The notes: generated by a model not told the origin, from the sequence alone. A DNA stretch of 64,000 nt from Paraburkholderia bryophila (GCF_013409255.1 NZ_JACCAS010000002.1:682001-746000); one strand, 5' to 3'. Positions 52,146 through 61,752 are shown, counted from the stretch's first letter. Translations and numbers: made by a program.

Positions 52146-53753
52146 TCACGCGAATTGCGGCAACGTCGCATCGATCGCGTCCGCCAGCGTATTGAACGCC
52201 GGGGCGATTTCCTCATCGGGCACGCACGCATAGCCGATCAGCAAACCCGGCGGCGCCAGCGAAGGCTGCGCGTAATACCCCGACAACGGCCGCACGACGA
52301 TATTGCGCTCCAGCGCCGCCGTCGCCACGCGCCGATCGTCGCTGCCTTCGGGCAACTGCATCACCAGATGCAACCCGGCGTCGCCGCCCACGGCGGGTAA
52401 TACATCGCCGTAACGGTGCGCGGCGGCATCGAGCAAGGTCTGCCGGCGCTGCCCGTAAAGCGTGCGCATCTTGCGGATATGCGACGTGAAATGCCCTTCG
52501 GCGATGAACTCGGCGAGCATGGCCTGTTGCAACAACTGCCCCTCGCGATACAACTCGGCGCTGGCCGTGGCGAAACTTTCAGCCAGCGCTTCCGGCACGA
52601 CCAGATAACCGATGCGCAGCCCCGGAAACAGCGTCTTGCCGAAACTGCCCACATAGATCACCTGCCCGGATGTGTCCAACCCCTGCAGCGACGCCAGCGG
52701 CCGGCTGCCATAACGGAACTCGCTGTCGTAGTCGTCCTCGATGATCCAGCACTGGTTCTGCCGCGCATATTCGAGCAGCATGCGGCGCCGCGCGAGGCTC
52801 ATCACCATGCCGAGCGGGTACTGATGCGACGGCGTGACGAGCATCAGCTTCGGTGGATACGCGAGGTCGTCGGCGGAAGGATTGATGCCTTCGTCGTCGA
52901 CCGCGATGGGCCGCGATTGCAGACCCGACACGTGCAGCACGCTGCGCACGCCCCAATAGCAAGGATCTTCGGTCCAGATCAGGTCGCCCGGATCGGATAG
53001 CAGCCGCACCGCGAGGTCGACCGACTGGTGAATCCCGGTCGTGATGATGATCTGCTCGGGCGTGCAGCGCACCGAGCGCGAAGTGCGCAGATAGTCGGCC
53101 AGCGCGTGTCGCAGCGAAGCCAGGCCGCCGCCGGGCGCATACGTGAGCAGGTCCGGACGCAGGCGGCGCCAATACTTGTTGTGCAGCCGGCTCCAAACGC
53201 GCGCCGGAAACTTGGTGACGTCCGGTACGCCCGGCATGAACGCGCCCCACTGCCGCTTCGACACACCCGCGCCCGCGATCAGCCGCGCGCCGCGCGTGGA
53301 CAGCGCGCGCGCCGCCTGCAACGGCGGCGGCTCGCGGCGCGGATCGGGCGCATGCAAGGCATCCGGCCGGTCGAGCGTGGCGGCGCCGATGCTTGAGCCA
53401 ATTCCTGAGCCCATGCCTGAAGAGCCTGAGCCGACGCCAACCCCAAAGCCAAAGTCCCCCTCAGGCGCACCAACAATCTCATCCGGCGCACTATCCGCCA
53501 CAAAAGTACCGCGCCCGGTCGCCGAACTCACATAGCCCTCGAGCACCAACTGCTCGTACACCTGCGTGACGGTATTGCGTCCAATGCCCAACTCCTGCGC
53601 CAGCAGCCGCGACGACGGCACCTTGCTGCCCGCCGGCAACTCGCGCGACAGGATCGCCTGCTGCAACAGCCGGTGCAGTTGACGATAGATCGGCTGGCCG
53701 TTGCCGCGGTCGAGGCGCTGCGCCAGCCAGTCGGACAAAACGCTCGCGCGCAT
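52146..53753 (-). CDS. MocR/GabR-type regulator (GntR HTH fused to PLP aminotransferase fold)
   Basis: A 535-residue protein. Residues about 1-88 are a GntR winged helix (QPIYRQLHRLLQQAILSRELPAGSKVPSSRLLAQELGIGRNTVTQVYEQL as a block). The fold-type I aminotransferase domain begins near 170; the PLP-binding Lys is in YVGSFGKTLFPGLRIGYLV. Between them is an unusual Gly/Ser-rich linker (residues about 98-125). It is divergent from gabT, so it is probably a GABA-responsive activator of gabTD. It probably binds the dyad at 53780-53800. Confidence 0.9.
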   Translation of the reverse strand: MRASVLSDWLAQRLDRGNGQPIYRQLHRLLQQAILSRELPAGSKVPSSRLLAQELGIGRNTVTQVYEQLVLEGYVSSATGRGTFVADSAPDEIVGAPEGDFGFGVGVGSGSSGMGSGIGSSIGAATLDRPDALHAPDPRREPPPLQAARALSTRGARLIAGAGVSKRQWGAFMPGVPDVTKFPARVWSRLHNKYWRRLRPDLLTYAPGGGLASLRHALADYLRTSRSVRCTPEQIIITTGIHQSVDLAVRLLSDPGDLIWTEDPCYWGVRSVLHVSGLQSRPIAVDDEGINPSADDLAYPPKLMLVTPSHQYPLGMVMSLARRRMLLEYARQNQCWIIEDDYDSEFRYGSRPLASLQGLDTSGQVIYVGSFGKTLFPGLRIGYLVVPEALAESFATASAELYREGQLLQQAMLAEFIAEGHFTSHIRKMRTLYGQRRQTLLDAAAHRYGDVLPAVGGDAGLHLVMQLPEGSDDRRVATAALERNIVVRPLSGYYAQPSLAPPGLLIGYACVPDEEIAPAFNTLADAIDATLPQFA

Positions 53754-53779
53754 GATTGGCTCCTACATTTTTATTGAAA

Positions 53780-53800
53780 TGGCTCTGAAATTAAGAGCCA
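53780..53800. promoter_or_regulatory. Dyad operator in the gabR-like/gabT promoter region
   Basis: TGGCTCT (53780-53786) and AGAGCCA (53794-53800) form 7-bp arms with a 7-bp spacer. A -10-like TATAGT is at 53809-53814, with CTGAAA 18 bp upstream of it inside the dyad. This is a good place for the MocR-type regulator to act on gabTD and on its own gene. Confidence 0.6.
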
Positions 53801-53870
53801 AATCTCATTATAGTCGCTGCATGTGCTGCGCTAAGGGCGCGGCGTCCGCGAAAACCGAGGAGCCAAGGAG

Positions 53871-55160
53871 ATGACCATGAAGAATGCCGAACTGAAGAGC
53901 CGCAAAGACGCCGCCACCCCGCGCGGCGTCGGCGTGATGTGCGATTTCTACGCCGCGCGCGCGGAGAACGCGGAACTGTGGGACGTGGAAGGCCGCCGCT
54001 TCATCGACTTCGCCGCGGGGATCGCGGTGTGCAACACGGGCCATCGCCACCCGAAGATCCTGGCCGCGATCCGCGACCAGCTCGATCACTTCACGCACAC
54101 CGCGTATCAGATCGTGCCGTACGCGTCGTATGTCGAGCTGGCCGAGAAGATCAACGCGCGCGCGCCAGGCGACTATCCGAAGAAGACCGCGTTCTTCACG
54201 ACCGGCGCCGAAGCCGTCGAAAACGCCATCAAGATCGCCCGCGCCGCAACCGGCCGTCCTGGCGTGATCGCCTTCACCGGCGGCTTCCATGGCCGCACGA
54301 TGATGGGCATGGCGCTGACCGGCAAGGTCGCGCCGTACAAGATCGGCTTCGGTCCGTTCCCGTCGGACGTGTTCCACGCGCCGTTCCCGAATCCGCTGCA
54401 CGGCGTGACCACCGCCGATTCGCTGAAGGCGATCGAATTCCTGTTCAAGGCCGACATCGATCCGAAGCGTGTGGCCGCGATCATTTTCGAACCGGTTCAG
54501 GGCGAAGGCGGTTTCTATCCGGCGCCGGCCGAGTTCGTGCGCGCACTGCGCAAGCTGTGCAACGAGCACGGCATTCTGCTGATCGCCGACGAAGTGCAAA
54601 CCGGCTTTGCCCGCACCGGCAAGCTGTTTGCCATGAACCACTACGACGTGGTGCCTGACCTGATGACCATGGCGAAGAGCCTGGCCGGCGGCATGCCGCT
54701 GTCGGGGGTGGTCGGCCGCGCCGACCTGATGGACGCGGCGGCGCCTGGCGGTCTCGGCGGCACGTACGCGGGCAATCCGCTGGCGGTGGCGGCGGCACAT
54801 GCGGTGCTCGACATCATCGACGAAGAAAAGCTGTGCGAGCGCGCCACGCTGCTGGGCGACCGCGTCAAGGCCAAGCTGATCGCGCTGCAAAGCGATGTGC
54901 CGCAAATCGCCGACGTGCGCGGCCCGGGTGGCATGGTCGCGGTGGAATTCTGCAAGGCCGGCGGCACCGAGCCGGATGCGGACTTCACCAAGCGCGTGCA
55001 GACGCGCGCGCTCGAACGCGGCTTGCTGCTGCTGGTGTGCGGCGTTTATTCGAACGTGGTGCGCTTCCTGTTCCCGCTGACGATCCAGGACGCCGTGTTC
55101 GACGAAGCCATGACGATCCTCGAAGAAGTCATCAAGGACAGCGTCGCCGTAGCGGCATAA
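53871..55160 (+). CDS. gabT: 4-aminobutyrate--2-oxoglutarate transaminase
   Basis: A 429-residue class III aminotransferase. Features are VCNTGHRHPKI, the PLP-region blocks TGAEAVENAIKIAR, GGFHGRTMMGMALTG, FEPVQGEGGF and the catalytic-lysine block TMAKSLAGGMPLSG. It converts GABA and 2-oxoglutarate to succinate semialdehyde and glutamate. It is 11 bp upstream of gabD. Two ATG codons (53871, 53877) are possible; CCAAGGAG precedes both. Confidence 0.93.
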   Translation: MTMKNAELKSRKDAATPRGVGVMCDFYAARAENAELWDVEGRRFIDFAAGIAVCNTGHRHPKILAAIRDQLDHFTHTAYQIVPYASYVELAEKINARAPGDYPKKTAFFTTGAEAVENAIKIARAATGRPGVIAFTGGFHGRTMMGMALTGKVAPYKIGFGPFPSDVFHAPFPNPLHGVTTADSLKAIEFLFKADIDPKRVAAIIFEPVQGEGGFYPAPAEFVRALRKLCNEHGILLIADEVQTGFARTGKLFAMNHYDVVPDLMTMAKSLAGGMPLSGVVGRADLMDAAAPGGLGGTYAGNPLAVAAAHAVLDIIDEEKLCERATLLGDRVKAKLIALQSDVPQIADVRGPGGMVAVEFCKAGGTEPDADFTKRVQTRALERGLLLLVCGVYSNVVRFLFPLTIQDAVFDEAMTILEEVIKDSVAVAA

Positions 55161-55171
55161 GGACGAGACTT

Positions 55172-56632
55172 ATGAACACGTTGACATTGAAAGACCCGAC
55201 GCTTCTCAAGACCCACGCGTATATCGCGGGCGAATGGCAAGGCGCCGACGACGGCGCGACCTTCGAGGTGAAGAACCCCGCCACCGGCGAAACCATCGCG
55301 ACGGTGCCGCGCATGGGCACGGCGGAAACGCGTCGCGCGATCGACACCGCCAACGCGGCATGGCCCGCCTGGCGCGCCACGACCGCGAAGCAGCGCGCGG
55401 TGATCCTGCGCAAATGGCATGACCTGATGATGGAAAACGCCGACGATCTGGCGAAGATCCTCACCACGGAACAAGGCAAGCCGCTCGCCGAAGCCAAGGG
55501 CGAGATCCAGTACGCCGCGTCGTTCCTCGAATGGTTCGCGGAAGAAGGCAAGCGCGTGAACGGCGACACGATTCCCACGCCGGCCGGCGACAAACGCATT
55601 GTCGTGACCAAGGAACCGATCGGCGTGTGCGCGGCGATCACGCCGTGGAACTTCCCGGCGGCCATGATCACCCGCAAGGTCGGTCCGGCGTTGGCGGCAG
55701 GCTGCCCGATCATCGTCAAACCGGCCGAAGCGACGCCGTTGTCCGCGCTCGCGCTCGCCGTGCTGGCCGAACGCGCCGGCGTGCCGCGCGGCGTGTTCAA
55801 CGTCGTGACCGGCGAGCCGAAAGCGATCGGCGCGGAAATGACCGGCAATCCGATCGTACGCAAACTGTCGTTCACGGGTTCGACGCCGATCGGCCGTTTG
55901 CTGATGGCGCAGTGCGCGCCGACGGTCAAGAAGGTGTCGCTCGAACTCGGCGGCAATGCGCCGTTTATCGTGTTCGACGATGCCGATCTGGATGCGGCAG
56001 TGGCTGGCGCGATTGCGTCGAAGTATCGCAATAGCGGCCAGACCTGCGTCTGCACGAACCGCTTCTATGTGCACGACAAGGTGTACGACGCGTTCGCCGA
56101 GAAGCTGCGCGTCGCCGTCGAGCAATTGAAAGTTGGGCGCGGCACCGAAGACGGCGTCACGCAAGGTCCGCTGATCAACGAAGCGGCCGTGCTCAAGGTC
56201 GAGTCGCATATCGAAGACGCGTTGGCCAAGGGCGCGCGCATCGTCACGGGCGGCAAGCGTCACGCGCTCGGTCACGGCTTCTTCGAACCGACCGTGCTCG
56301 CGGATGTCACGCCGGCCATGAGAGTCGCGCGCGATGAAACCTTCGGGCCGCTCGCGCCGCTGTTCCGTTTCTCGTCGGACGAAGAGGTGATTCGCCTCGC
56401 CAACGATACCGAGCTCGGGCTGGCGTCGTATTTCTTTAGCCGCGATATCGGCCGTGTCTGGCGGGTTGCCGAAGCGCTCGAATACGGCATGGTCGGGATC
56501 AACACCGGCCTGATCTCGAACGAAGTCGCACCGTTCGGCGGCGTCAAGCAATCGGGCCTGGGCCGCGAGGGCTCGCACTACGGTATCGATGATTACGTGG
56601 TCATCAAATACCTGTGCATCGGCGGGATCTGA
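55172..56632 (+). CDS. gabD: Succinate-semialdehyde dehydrogenase (NADP+)
   Basis: A 486-residue aldehyde dehydrogenase. Catalytic Glu is in LELGGNAP and catalytic Cys in GQTCVCTNRF; the cofactor region is PWNFPAAM and FTGSTPIGR. It oxidises succinate semialdehyde from GabT to succinate. It lies 11 bp after gabT and is followed by an intrinsic terminator. The 2-oxoglutarate semialdehyde of the hydroxyproline pathway (left end of the window) is another possible substrate of this enzyme family. Confidence 0.93.
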   Translation: MNTLTLKDPTLLKTHAYIAGEWQGADDGATFEVKNPATGETIATVPRMGTAETRRAIDTANAAWPAWRATTAKQRAVILRKWHDLMMENADDLAKILTTEQGKPLAEAKGEIQYAASFLEWFAEEGKRVNGDTIPTPAGDKRIVVTKEPIGVCAAITPWNFPAAMITRKVGPALAAGCPIIVKPAEATPLSALALAVLAERAGVPRGVFNVVTGEPKAIGAEMTGNPIVRKLSFTGSTPIGRLLMAQCAPTVKKVSLELGGNAPFIVFDDADLDAAVAGAIASKYRNSGQTCVCTNRFYVHDKVYDAFAEKLRVAVEQLKVGRGTEDGVTQGPLINEAAVLKVESHIEDALAKGARIVTGGKRHALGHGFFEPTVLADVTPAMRVARDETFGPLAPLFRFSSDEEVIRLANDTELGLASYFFSRDIGRVWRVAEALEYGMVGINTGLISNEVAPFGGVKQSGLGREGSHYGIDDYVVIKYLCIGGI

Positions 56633-56658
56633 TCGCCAGGACGCTTGAAGCATGATGA

Positions 56659-56695
56659 ACGGCCACGTCGGTTGATCCGGCGTGGCCGTTTTTTT
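56659..56695 (+). terminator. Intrinsic terminator of gabTD
   Basis: ACGGCCACG (56659-56667) pairs with CGTGGCCGT (56681-56689), followed by TTTTTTT. It lies about 27 bp after the gabD stop. Confidence 0.9.
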
Positions 56696-56707
56696 CGCCG
56701 AATGTAA

Positions 56708-56745
56708 AACAGGCTTGCGTCACCTTACGGTGAAGCAAGCCTGTT
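56708..56745 (-). terminator. Hairpin terminator of the DUF4148 gene at 56798
   Basis: AACAGGCTTGC (56708-56718) pairs with GCAAGCCTGTT (56735-56745), with inner TCACC/GGTGA arms. On the minus strand it is followed by a T-rich tail. It lies about 50 bp past the stop of the minus-strand gene. Confidence 0.75.
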
Positions 56746-56797
56746 GCATTTGATGCGTATCGAACTGGCGCGAGCTATGCGCCCGCGCCGCAGTCGA

Positions 56798-57124
56798 TTA
56801 GTGACCGTAGTTGGCAACCGGAGCCGAATACGAGCTCGGCGTCGTGCTTGCACGGCTACCGGCTTGCGACGAACCATTCGTGGCCGAACCATAACCACTG
56901 GTTTGCGCATTGCCGTTCTGAGCAGCGACGCGGGCTTCGGCAGCCTGAATGTTGGCCGGGTAGTCGTAGTCGTTCGCGGTTGCCGGGTTGTAGCCGGCCT
57001 TTTCCAGCTGAACCAGTTCAGCACGCACCTGAGCGCGGGTAACCGGTTGATTCGACTGGGCAAAAGCGGCCAGCGGGGCGGTAATAAGGGCGGCGATAAC
57101 TGCGGCTTCGATCAGCGACTTCAT
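56798..57124 (-). CDS. DUF4148 domain-containing exported protein
   Basis: A 108-residue protein with a signal peptide (LIEAAVIAALITAPLAAFA|QS) and the DUF4148 core VTRAQVRAELVQLEKAGYNPATANDYDYPANIQAAEAR. The C-terminal 40 residues are Ser/Gly/Asn/Thr-rich and probably disordered. It is of unknown function and is probably periplasmic. Its promoter should lie in 57125-57270, next to the end of the regulator gene. It is a distant relative of the protein at 32043. Confidence 0.88.
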   Translation of the reverse strand: MKSLIEAAVIAALITAPLAAFAQSNQPVTRAQVRAELVQLEKAGYNPATANDYDYPANIQAAEARVAAQNGNAQTSGYGSATNGSSQAGSRASTTPSSYSAPVANYGH

Positions 57125-57270
57125 GATAACTACCTCCAGAGATTTTTTTGTCTAGCGCTGCGAGGCGTGATGTCTGCAGCGGATGGAGGAAGTGTAGGAT
57201 TCGGGTCGCCTAGGGTAAACCCCTAAAGCGCCAATTGAGTGTTGTGAAAATCGAGATAATCGCCAAACCG

Positions 57271-58281
57271 TCAGCCTTCTGAAAGCACGGGAGCAGTCGT
57301 CGGCTTATCCAGCAACGGCGACTCGGCGGCATTTCTCCCGCCCATCGCCTGCCGGTCGCTTCGCGGACTCGCACCGAAGCGCGCGCGATACGTCCGCGAA
57401 AAATGCGACGGCGACTCGAAGCCGCACGCCACACAAATCGACGTGATCGACATGTCGGTCTGCTGCAGCAACTCACGCGCTCGGGCGAGGCGCAGTTGCA
57501 GATAGAAATGCGTCGGCGTGTCCTTCAACGACGCGCAGAAAAGCCGCTCCAGTTGCCGCCGCGTCACGCCGATTTCCTGCGCGAGCTGGTCCGGCGCCAG
57601 CGGCTCTTCCATATGCTGTTCCATCACGCCGATCACCTGAATCAGCTTGCGATTGTGCACGCCGTAACGCGCGGCGATCTCCATGCGCTGATGGTCCGAG
57701 CGTTGGCGAATACGGCTCACCACGAATTGCTCCGACACCGACGAGGCCAACGCCGCGCCGTGCTTGCGGCCGATCAGGTCGAGCATCATGTCGATCGACG
57801 CCGTACCGCCCGCACACGTAATACGCCGTGCGCCGATTTCGAACAGCTCCTGGCTCGCATCCAGCGACGGATAGCGCTCGCGGAATGCCGACAGCGCTTC
57901 CCAATGCACGGTCACACTGTCCGTGCCGCTCAGCAGCCCGGCTTCGGCGAGGACGAAACTGCCGGTGTCGATGCCGCCGAGCGTCGCGCCGGCCCGCTCG
58001 ATCCGCTTCAGCGAATCGGCCAGCGCGCGGCTATAGCAGGCAAGCGGTTCGAAGCCCGCGACCACGAACAGCGTCTGCGCTATACCGACCTCGCCGATGG
58101 CCGCGTCCGCGTTGATTGAAATGCCGTTGCTGGCCGCGACCGGCGCGCCGTCGAGACTGAGAATGCGCCAGCGGTACAGCGCATCGCGAAAGCGGTTCGC
58201 CACCCGCAACGGTTCCACCGCCGACATGAAACCGATCGCCGAAAAGCCCGGCAGCAGCAGGAACGACATATCTTCGGGCAT
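57271..58281 (-). CDS. cdhR: GlxA-type AraC-family regulator, probable carnitine regulator CdhR
   Basis: A 336-residue regulator with an N-terminal DJ-1/PfpI-like (GATase1) domain (about 1-190, FLLLPGFSAIGFMSAVEPLRVANRF, CAGGTASIDMMLDLIGRKHG) and a C-terminal AraC double HTH (LAQEIGVTRRQLERLFCASLKDTPTHFYLQLRLARARELL ... VACGFESPSHFSRTYRARFG as separate blocks). It is divergent from the carnitine genes. P. aeruginosa CdhR has this architecture and location. It should activate the carnitine operon when carnitine is present. Confidence 0.88.
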   Translation of the reverse strand: MPEDMSFLLLPGFSAIGFMSAVEPLRVANRFRDALYRWRILSLDGAPVAASNGISINADAAIGEVGIAQTLFVVAGFEPLACYSRALADSLKRIERAGATLGGIDTGSFVLAEAGLLSGTDSVTVHWEALSAFRERYPSLDASQELFEIGARRITCAGGTASIDMMLDLIGRKHGAALASSVSEQFVVSRIRQRSDHQRMEIAARYGVHNRKLIQVIGVMEQHMEEPLAPDQLAQEIGVTRRQLERLFCASLKDTPTHFYLQLRLARARELLQQTDMSITSICVACGFESPSHFSRTYRARFGASPRSDRQAMGGRNAAESPLLDKPTTAPVLSEG

Positions 58282-58415
58282 CGTGCTCAGACTCGATCAG
58301 GAATACAAACGCGGAATACAACGCGGGGACGCCGGGTCCCAGCGAGCGTAGCAAGCAGGGCATCAACCGGCAAGGCGCGCCAAAAATCCGCGCTGCGAGG
58401 CGAGGCGAGCCGAGG

Positions 58416-58456
58416 CGACGGGATGCGACGGGATGCGACGGGATGCGACGGGATGC
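58416..58456. repeat. 10-bp tandem repeat (GCGACGGGAT x4)
   Basis: Four perfect copies of a 10-bp unit, preceded by degenerate GAGGC words (58396-58415), lie in the leader between cdhR and the transporter gene. Not coding. It could change promoter spacing if copy number varies. Confidence 0.85.
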
Positions 58457-58517
58457 GTGTTGCACTGCAATGCCGTCATGCCAGGCGTTATAGCCCGCAC
58501 TGCTGGTTTTCCCTCAG

Positions 58518-58555
58518 GGTCGCGTCAGAGCAAGAACGGGTCGCTGGCGGTCGCT
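58518..58555 (+). promoter_or_regulatory. Candidate AraC-type direct-repeat operator
   Basis: GGTCGC occurs at 58518-58523, and GGTCGCT at 58539-58545 and 58549-58555. The spacings are 21 and 10 bp, i.e. two and one helical turns, the layout used by AraC-type activators. The site is divergent from cdhR and about 164 bp upstream of the binding-protein gene. Confidence 0.5.
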
Positions 58556-58718
58556 TTGGCGGGAATATGGGGCATTAACGTAACGTCATTCCTGCAGTCC
58601 CGCCTCACCCAGTTTGTTGCTGTATCCAAACCGTCGCGCCAGTCCGATGGCCGCTTCGCCGTTCGAACCGCGGCCCGGTTCGAAACACGCCGTTCAACGT
58701 GTCAGAAGGGGGAACCTC

Positions 58719-59672
58719 ATGAAGTGTCGTCTCAATGCCTTGCTTGCCTATCTCGTTGGCCTCGTCGCCATCGCCGCCGCTGCGCCCGCGTTCGCGCAAG
58801 ATCCGGCCGCCTGTCGCGCGGTGCATTTCGCCGACATCGGCTGGACCGATATCACGTCGACTACCGCGCTCGCTTCGACCGTATTCGAAGGGCTCGGTTA
58901 TCAGCCGGTCACCACCGTCGCCTCCGTACCGATCTCGTTCGCGGGCCTCAAGAGCAAGCAGCTCGACGTGTCGCTCGGCTACTGGTGGCCGGTGCAGGAA
59001 AAAGCGATCAGCCCGTTCGTCGAGTCGAAAGCGATCAACGTGCTGCAACCACCCAACCTCACCGGCGCCAAGGCCACCTTCGCGGTGCCGAGCTATGAAT
59101 ACGACGCGGGCCTGAAGACCTTCGCCGACATCGCCAAACATCGCGACCAGCTCGACGGCAAGATCTACGGTATCGAACCCGGCAGCAGCGCGAACGCGGC
59201 GATCCAGAAAATGATCGCCAGCAATCAGTTCGGGCTCGGCGGTTTCAAACTGATCGAATCGAGCGAAGCCGGCATGCTGGTGTCGGTGGATCGCGCGATC
59301 CGCGAGAAGAAATGGGTGGTGTTCCTCGGCTGGGAACCGCATCCGATGAACATCACGATCGACATGAAATACCTGACCGGCAGCGACGGCGTATTCGGTC
59401 CGAACGACGGCGAAGCACGCGTGTACACGCTAACGTCTCCCGACTTCCTGACGCGTTGCCCGAACGCCGGCAAGCTCGTGAGCAATCTGCGCTTTTCGAC
59501 GCAACAGGAAAACGTCGTCATGCAGTCGGTCATGAACAAGGAAAAACCCGCTGACGCCGCCAAGGCGTATCTGAAGAAAAACCCGCAAGTCCTCGACGCC
59601 TGGCTAGCCGGCGTGAAGACCTACGACGGCAAGGACGGCTTGCCCGCGGTGAAGGCCTATCTGGGCCTCTGA
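58719..59672 (+). CDS. caiX: Carnitine/betaine ABC transporter substrate-binding protein (CaiX/ChoX-like)
   Basis: A 317-residue periplasmic binding protein of the OpuAC/ProX type. The signal peptide ([21 protein letters not shown]) is followed by [25 protein letters not shown] and aromatic residues typical of quaternary-amine boxes ([16 protein letters not shown]). AAGGGGG gives a strong start at 58719. No permease/ATPase gene is adjacent, so it must use a shared core elsewhere, as known for CaiX, CbcX and BetX in Pseudomonas. Confidence 0.88.
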   Translation: MKCRLNALLAYLVGLVAIAAAAPAFAQDPAACRAVHFADIGWTDITSTTALASTVFEGLGYQPVTTVASVPISFAGLKSKQLDVSLGYWWPVQEKAISPFVESKAINVLQPPNLTGAKATFAVPSYEYDAGLKTFADIAKHRDQLDGKIYGIEPGSSANAAIQKMIASNQFGLGGFKLIESSEAGMLVSVDRAIREKKWVVFLGWEPHPMNITIDMKYLTGSDGVFGPNDGEARVYTLTSPDFLTRCPNAGKLVSNLRFSTQQENVVMQSVMNKEKPADAAKAYLKKNPQVLDAWLAGVKTYDGKDGLPAVKAYLGL

Positions 59673-59707
59673 GCGTCGCGCATCTCAATCCACAGGAAAT
59701 AGCACGC

Positions 59708-60637
59708 ATGAATCATGAAGTCATCGTGACCTGCGCGGTCACCGGCGCCGGCGACACCGTCGGCAAACATCCGGCCATTCCGGTCACGCCGAAGCAGATC
59801 GCCGAAGCCGCGATCGAAGCCGCCAAAGCCGGCGCAACTGTCGCGCACTGTCACGTGCGCGATCCGAAGACCGGACGCGGCAGCCGCGATCCGCAGTTGT
59901 ACCGCGAGGTCGTCGACCGGATCCGCTCGTCGGGCACCGACGTGATCATCAACCTGACGGCGGGCATGGGCGGCGATCTGGAGATCGGTCCCGGCGAAGA
60001 CCCGATGCGCTTCGGCGCCAACACCGATCTGGTGGGCGGCCTGACGCGTCTCGCGCACGTCGAGGAACTGCTGCCGGAAATCTGCACGCTCGATTGCGGC
60101 ACGCTCAATTTCGGCGACGGCGATTACATCTACGTGTCGACGCCCGCGCAACTTCGTGCCGGTGCGCAGCGCATTCAGGAACTCGGCGTGAAGCCGGAAC
60201 TGGAGATCTTCGACACCGGCCATTTGTGGTTCGCGAAGCAGTTGCTGAAGGAAGGTCTGCTCGATGCGCCGCCGCTGTTCCAGATTTGCCTCGGCATTCC
60301 ATGGGGCGCGCCCGCCGACACCACGTCGATGAAAGCGATGGCCGACAACCTGCCGCCCGGCGCGCAATGGGCCGGCTTCGGGATCGGCCGCATGCAGATG
60401 CCGATGGTCGCGCAGGCGATGCTGCTCGGCGGTCACGTGCGCGTGGGGCTCGAAGACAACATCTGGCTCGACAAAGGTGTGCCCGCAACCAACGGCACGC
60501 TGGTGCAGCGCGCGGTGGAAATCATCGACAGGCTCGGCGCGCGTGCGCTGACGCCGGCGGAAGGACGCCGCAAGCTGGGCCTGCCGGCGCGTGGCGAGCG
60601 GCAACTGGAGCGGCGTGTGGCTGGCCAGTATGCGTGA
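59708..60637 (+). CDS. cdhC: BKACE-family dehydrocarnitine cleavage enzyme (CdhC-like)
   Basis: A 309-residue TIM-barrel zinc enzyme of the beta-keto acid cleavage (BKACE, DUF849) family. Metal-ligand histidines are in VAHCHVRDP and the acidic block is [11 protein letters not shown]. It reacts 3-dehydrocarnitine with acetyl-CoA to give betainyl-CoA and acetoacetate. AGGAAA precedes ATG 59708. It is the first enzyme gene after the binding protein, 35 bp downstream. Confidence 0.88.
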   Translation: MNHEVIVTCAVTGAGDTVGKHPAIPVTPKQIAEAAIEAAKAGATVAHCHVRDPKTGRGSRDPQLYREVVDRIRSSGTDVIINLTAGMGGDLEIGPGEDPMRFGANTDLVGGLTRLAHVEELLPEICTLDCGTLNFGDGDYIYVSTPAQLRAGAQRIQELGVKPELEIFDTGHLWFAKQLLKEGLLDAPPLFQICLGIPWGAPADTTSMKAMADNLPPGAQWAGFGIGRMQMPMVAQAMLLGGHVRVGLEDNIWLDKGVPATNGTLVQRAVEIIDRLGARALTPAEGRRKLGLPARGERQLERRVAGQYA

Positions 60638-60714
60638 TGGCGCGGTGTGAGCGTGGTGCGGTGTGAGCGTAGCGTGTGACGCTTTACGTCTCACGCGTGA
60701 CTCGACGCCTCGCG

Positions 60715-60754
60715 GCTTCGAAGCGCTTCAACACGCTTCGAAGCGCTTCGACAC
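60715..60754. repeat. 20-bp tandem direct repeat between cdhC and cdhA
   Basis: GCTTCGAAGCGCTTCAACAC (60715-60734) and GCTTCGAAGCGCTTCGACAC (60735-60754) differ at one base. Each contains the self-complementary word GCTTCGAAGC, so the RNA could fold in several ways. A further GCGGTGTGAGCGT pair is at 60642 and 60658. It lies inside the operon, 32 bp before cdhA. Confidence 0.85.
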
Positions 60755-60786
60755 TCTGGAACTCGTAGACAAAGGAAATCTCAGCA

Positions 60787-61752
60787 ATGGCAGTGATCGT
60801 CGATATCAAAACATTTGCAGCCATCGGCGTGGGCGTGATCGGCAGCGGTTGGGTCGCGCGCGCGCTCGCGCATGGACTCGATGTGATCGCGTGGGACCCG
60901 GCGCCGGGCGCGGAAAAACAGTTGCGCGAAAACATCGCGAATGCGTGGCCGGCGCTCGAACGCGTCGGGCTGGCCGAGGGTGCGTCGCCGGAGCGCTTGC
61001 GCTTTGTCGCGACGATCGAAGCGTGTGTCGCGCAGGCCGATTTCATTCAGGAAAGCGCGCCCGAGCGTGAGGAGCTGAAGCTCGCGCTACACGAACAGAT
61101 CAGTCGCGCCGCGAAGCCGGACGCGATCATCGCGTCGTCTACATCGGGGCTGTTGCCGAGCGACTTTTACGCGCGGGCGGTGAATCCACAGCGCTGCATC
61201 GTCGGGCATCCGTTCAATCCGGTTTATCTGCTGCCGCTCGTCGAAGTGCTGGGCGGCGCCGCGACCGCGCCGGAAACGATCGACGCCGCGCTCAACATCT
61301 ACCGCGCGCTGTCGATGCGGCCGCTGCTCGTTCGCAAGGAAGTGCCGGGGTTTATCGCCGATCGTCTGCTTGAAGCGCTGTGGCGCGAGGCGCTGCATCT
61401 GGTGAACGAAGGCGTGGCGACCACGGGCGAAATCGACGACGCGATCCGCTTCGGCGCGGGCATCCGCTGGTCGTTCATGGGCACGTTCCTGACCTACACG
61501 CTCGCGGGCGGCGACGCCGGCATGCGTCATTTCATGCAGCAGTTCGGTCCGGCGCTGGAGCTGCCATGGACTAAACTGGTGGCGCCGAAGCTCACGGACG
61601 AATTGATCGATCGCGTGGTGGACGGCACGGCGGAACAGGTCGGCCCGCGCTCGATCAAGCAGTTGGAGCGTTATCGCGACGATTGCATTACGAGCGTGCT
61701 GGCGGCGATCAGCGACGCGAAAGCGCGGCACGGGTTGCAGCCTGCCGATTGA
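60787..61752 (+). CDS. cdhA: L-carnitine dehydrogenase (3-hydroxyacyl-CoA dehydrogenase fold)
   Basis: A 321-residue NAD-binding dehydrogenase. The Rossmann motif is [15 protein letters not shown] and the catalytic block is [16 protein letters not shown] with its histidine. A Ser-rich loop ([12 protein letters not shown]) matches 3-hydroxyacyl-CoA and carnitine dehydrogenases. It oxidises L-carnitine to 3-dehydrocarnitine. AAGGAAA lies upstream of the ATG at 60787. In this locus the product goes to the BKACE-type enzyme encoded just upstream. Confidence 0.9.
   Translation: MAVIVDIKTFAAIGVGVIGSGWVARALAHGLDVIAWDPAPGAEKQLRENIANAWPALERVGLAEGASPERLRFVATIEACVAQADFIQESAPEREELKLALHEQISRAAKPDAIIASSTSGLLPSDFYARAVNPQRCIVGHPFNPVYLLPLVEVLGGAATAPETIDAALNIYRALSMRPLLVRKEVPGFIADRLLEALWREALHLVNEGVATTGEIDDAIRFGAGIRWSFMGTFLTYTLAGGDAGMRHFMQQFGPALELPWTKLVAPKLTDELIDRVVDGTAEQVGPRSIKQLERYRDDCITSVLAAISDAKARHGLQPAD

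Larger units (their letters stand above)
58282..58718. other. Divergent intergenic region of the carnitine locus
   Basis: About 437 bp. It contains a 10-bp tandem repeat (58416-58456) and a set of GGTCGC words at regular spacing (58518, 58539, 58549). A promoter for the plus operon is expected to the right of 58555, where the sequence gets AT-richer. No gene is supported. Confidence 0.5.

Noticed and set aside
58416..58456. Tandem repeat considered as a CRISPR fragment
   Set aside because: Units are 10 bp and contiguous, with no spacers; it is a simple tandem repeat.
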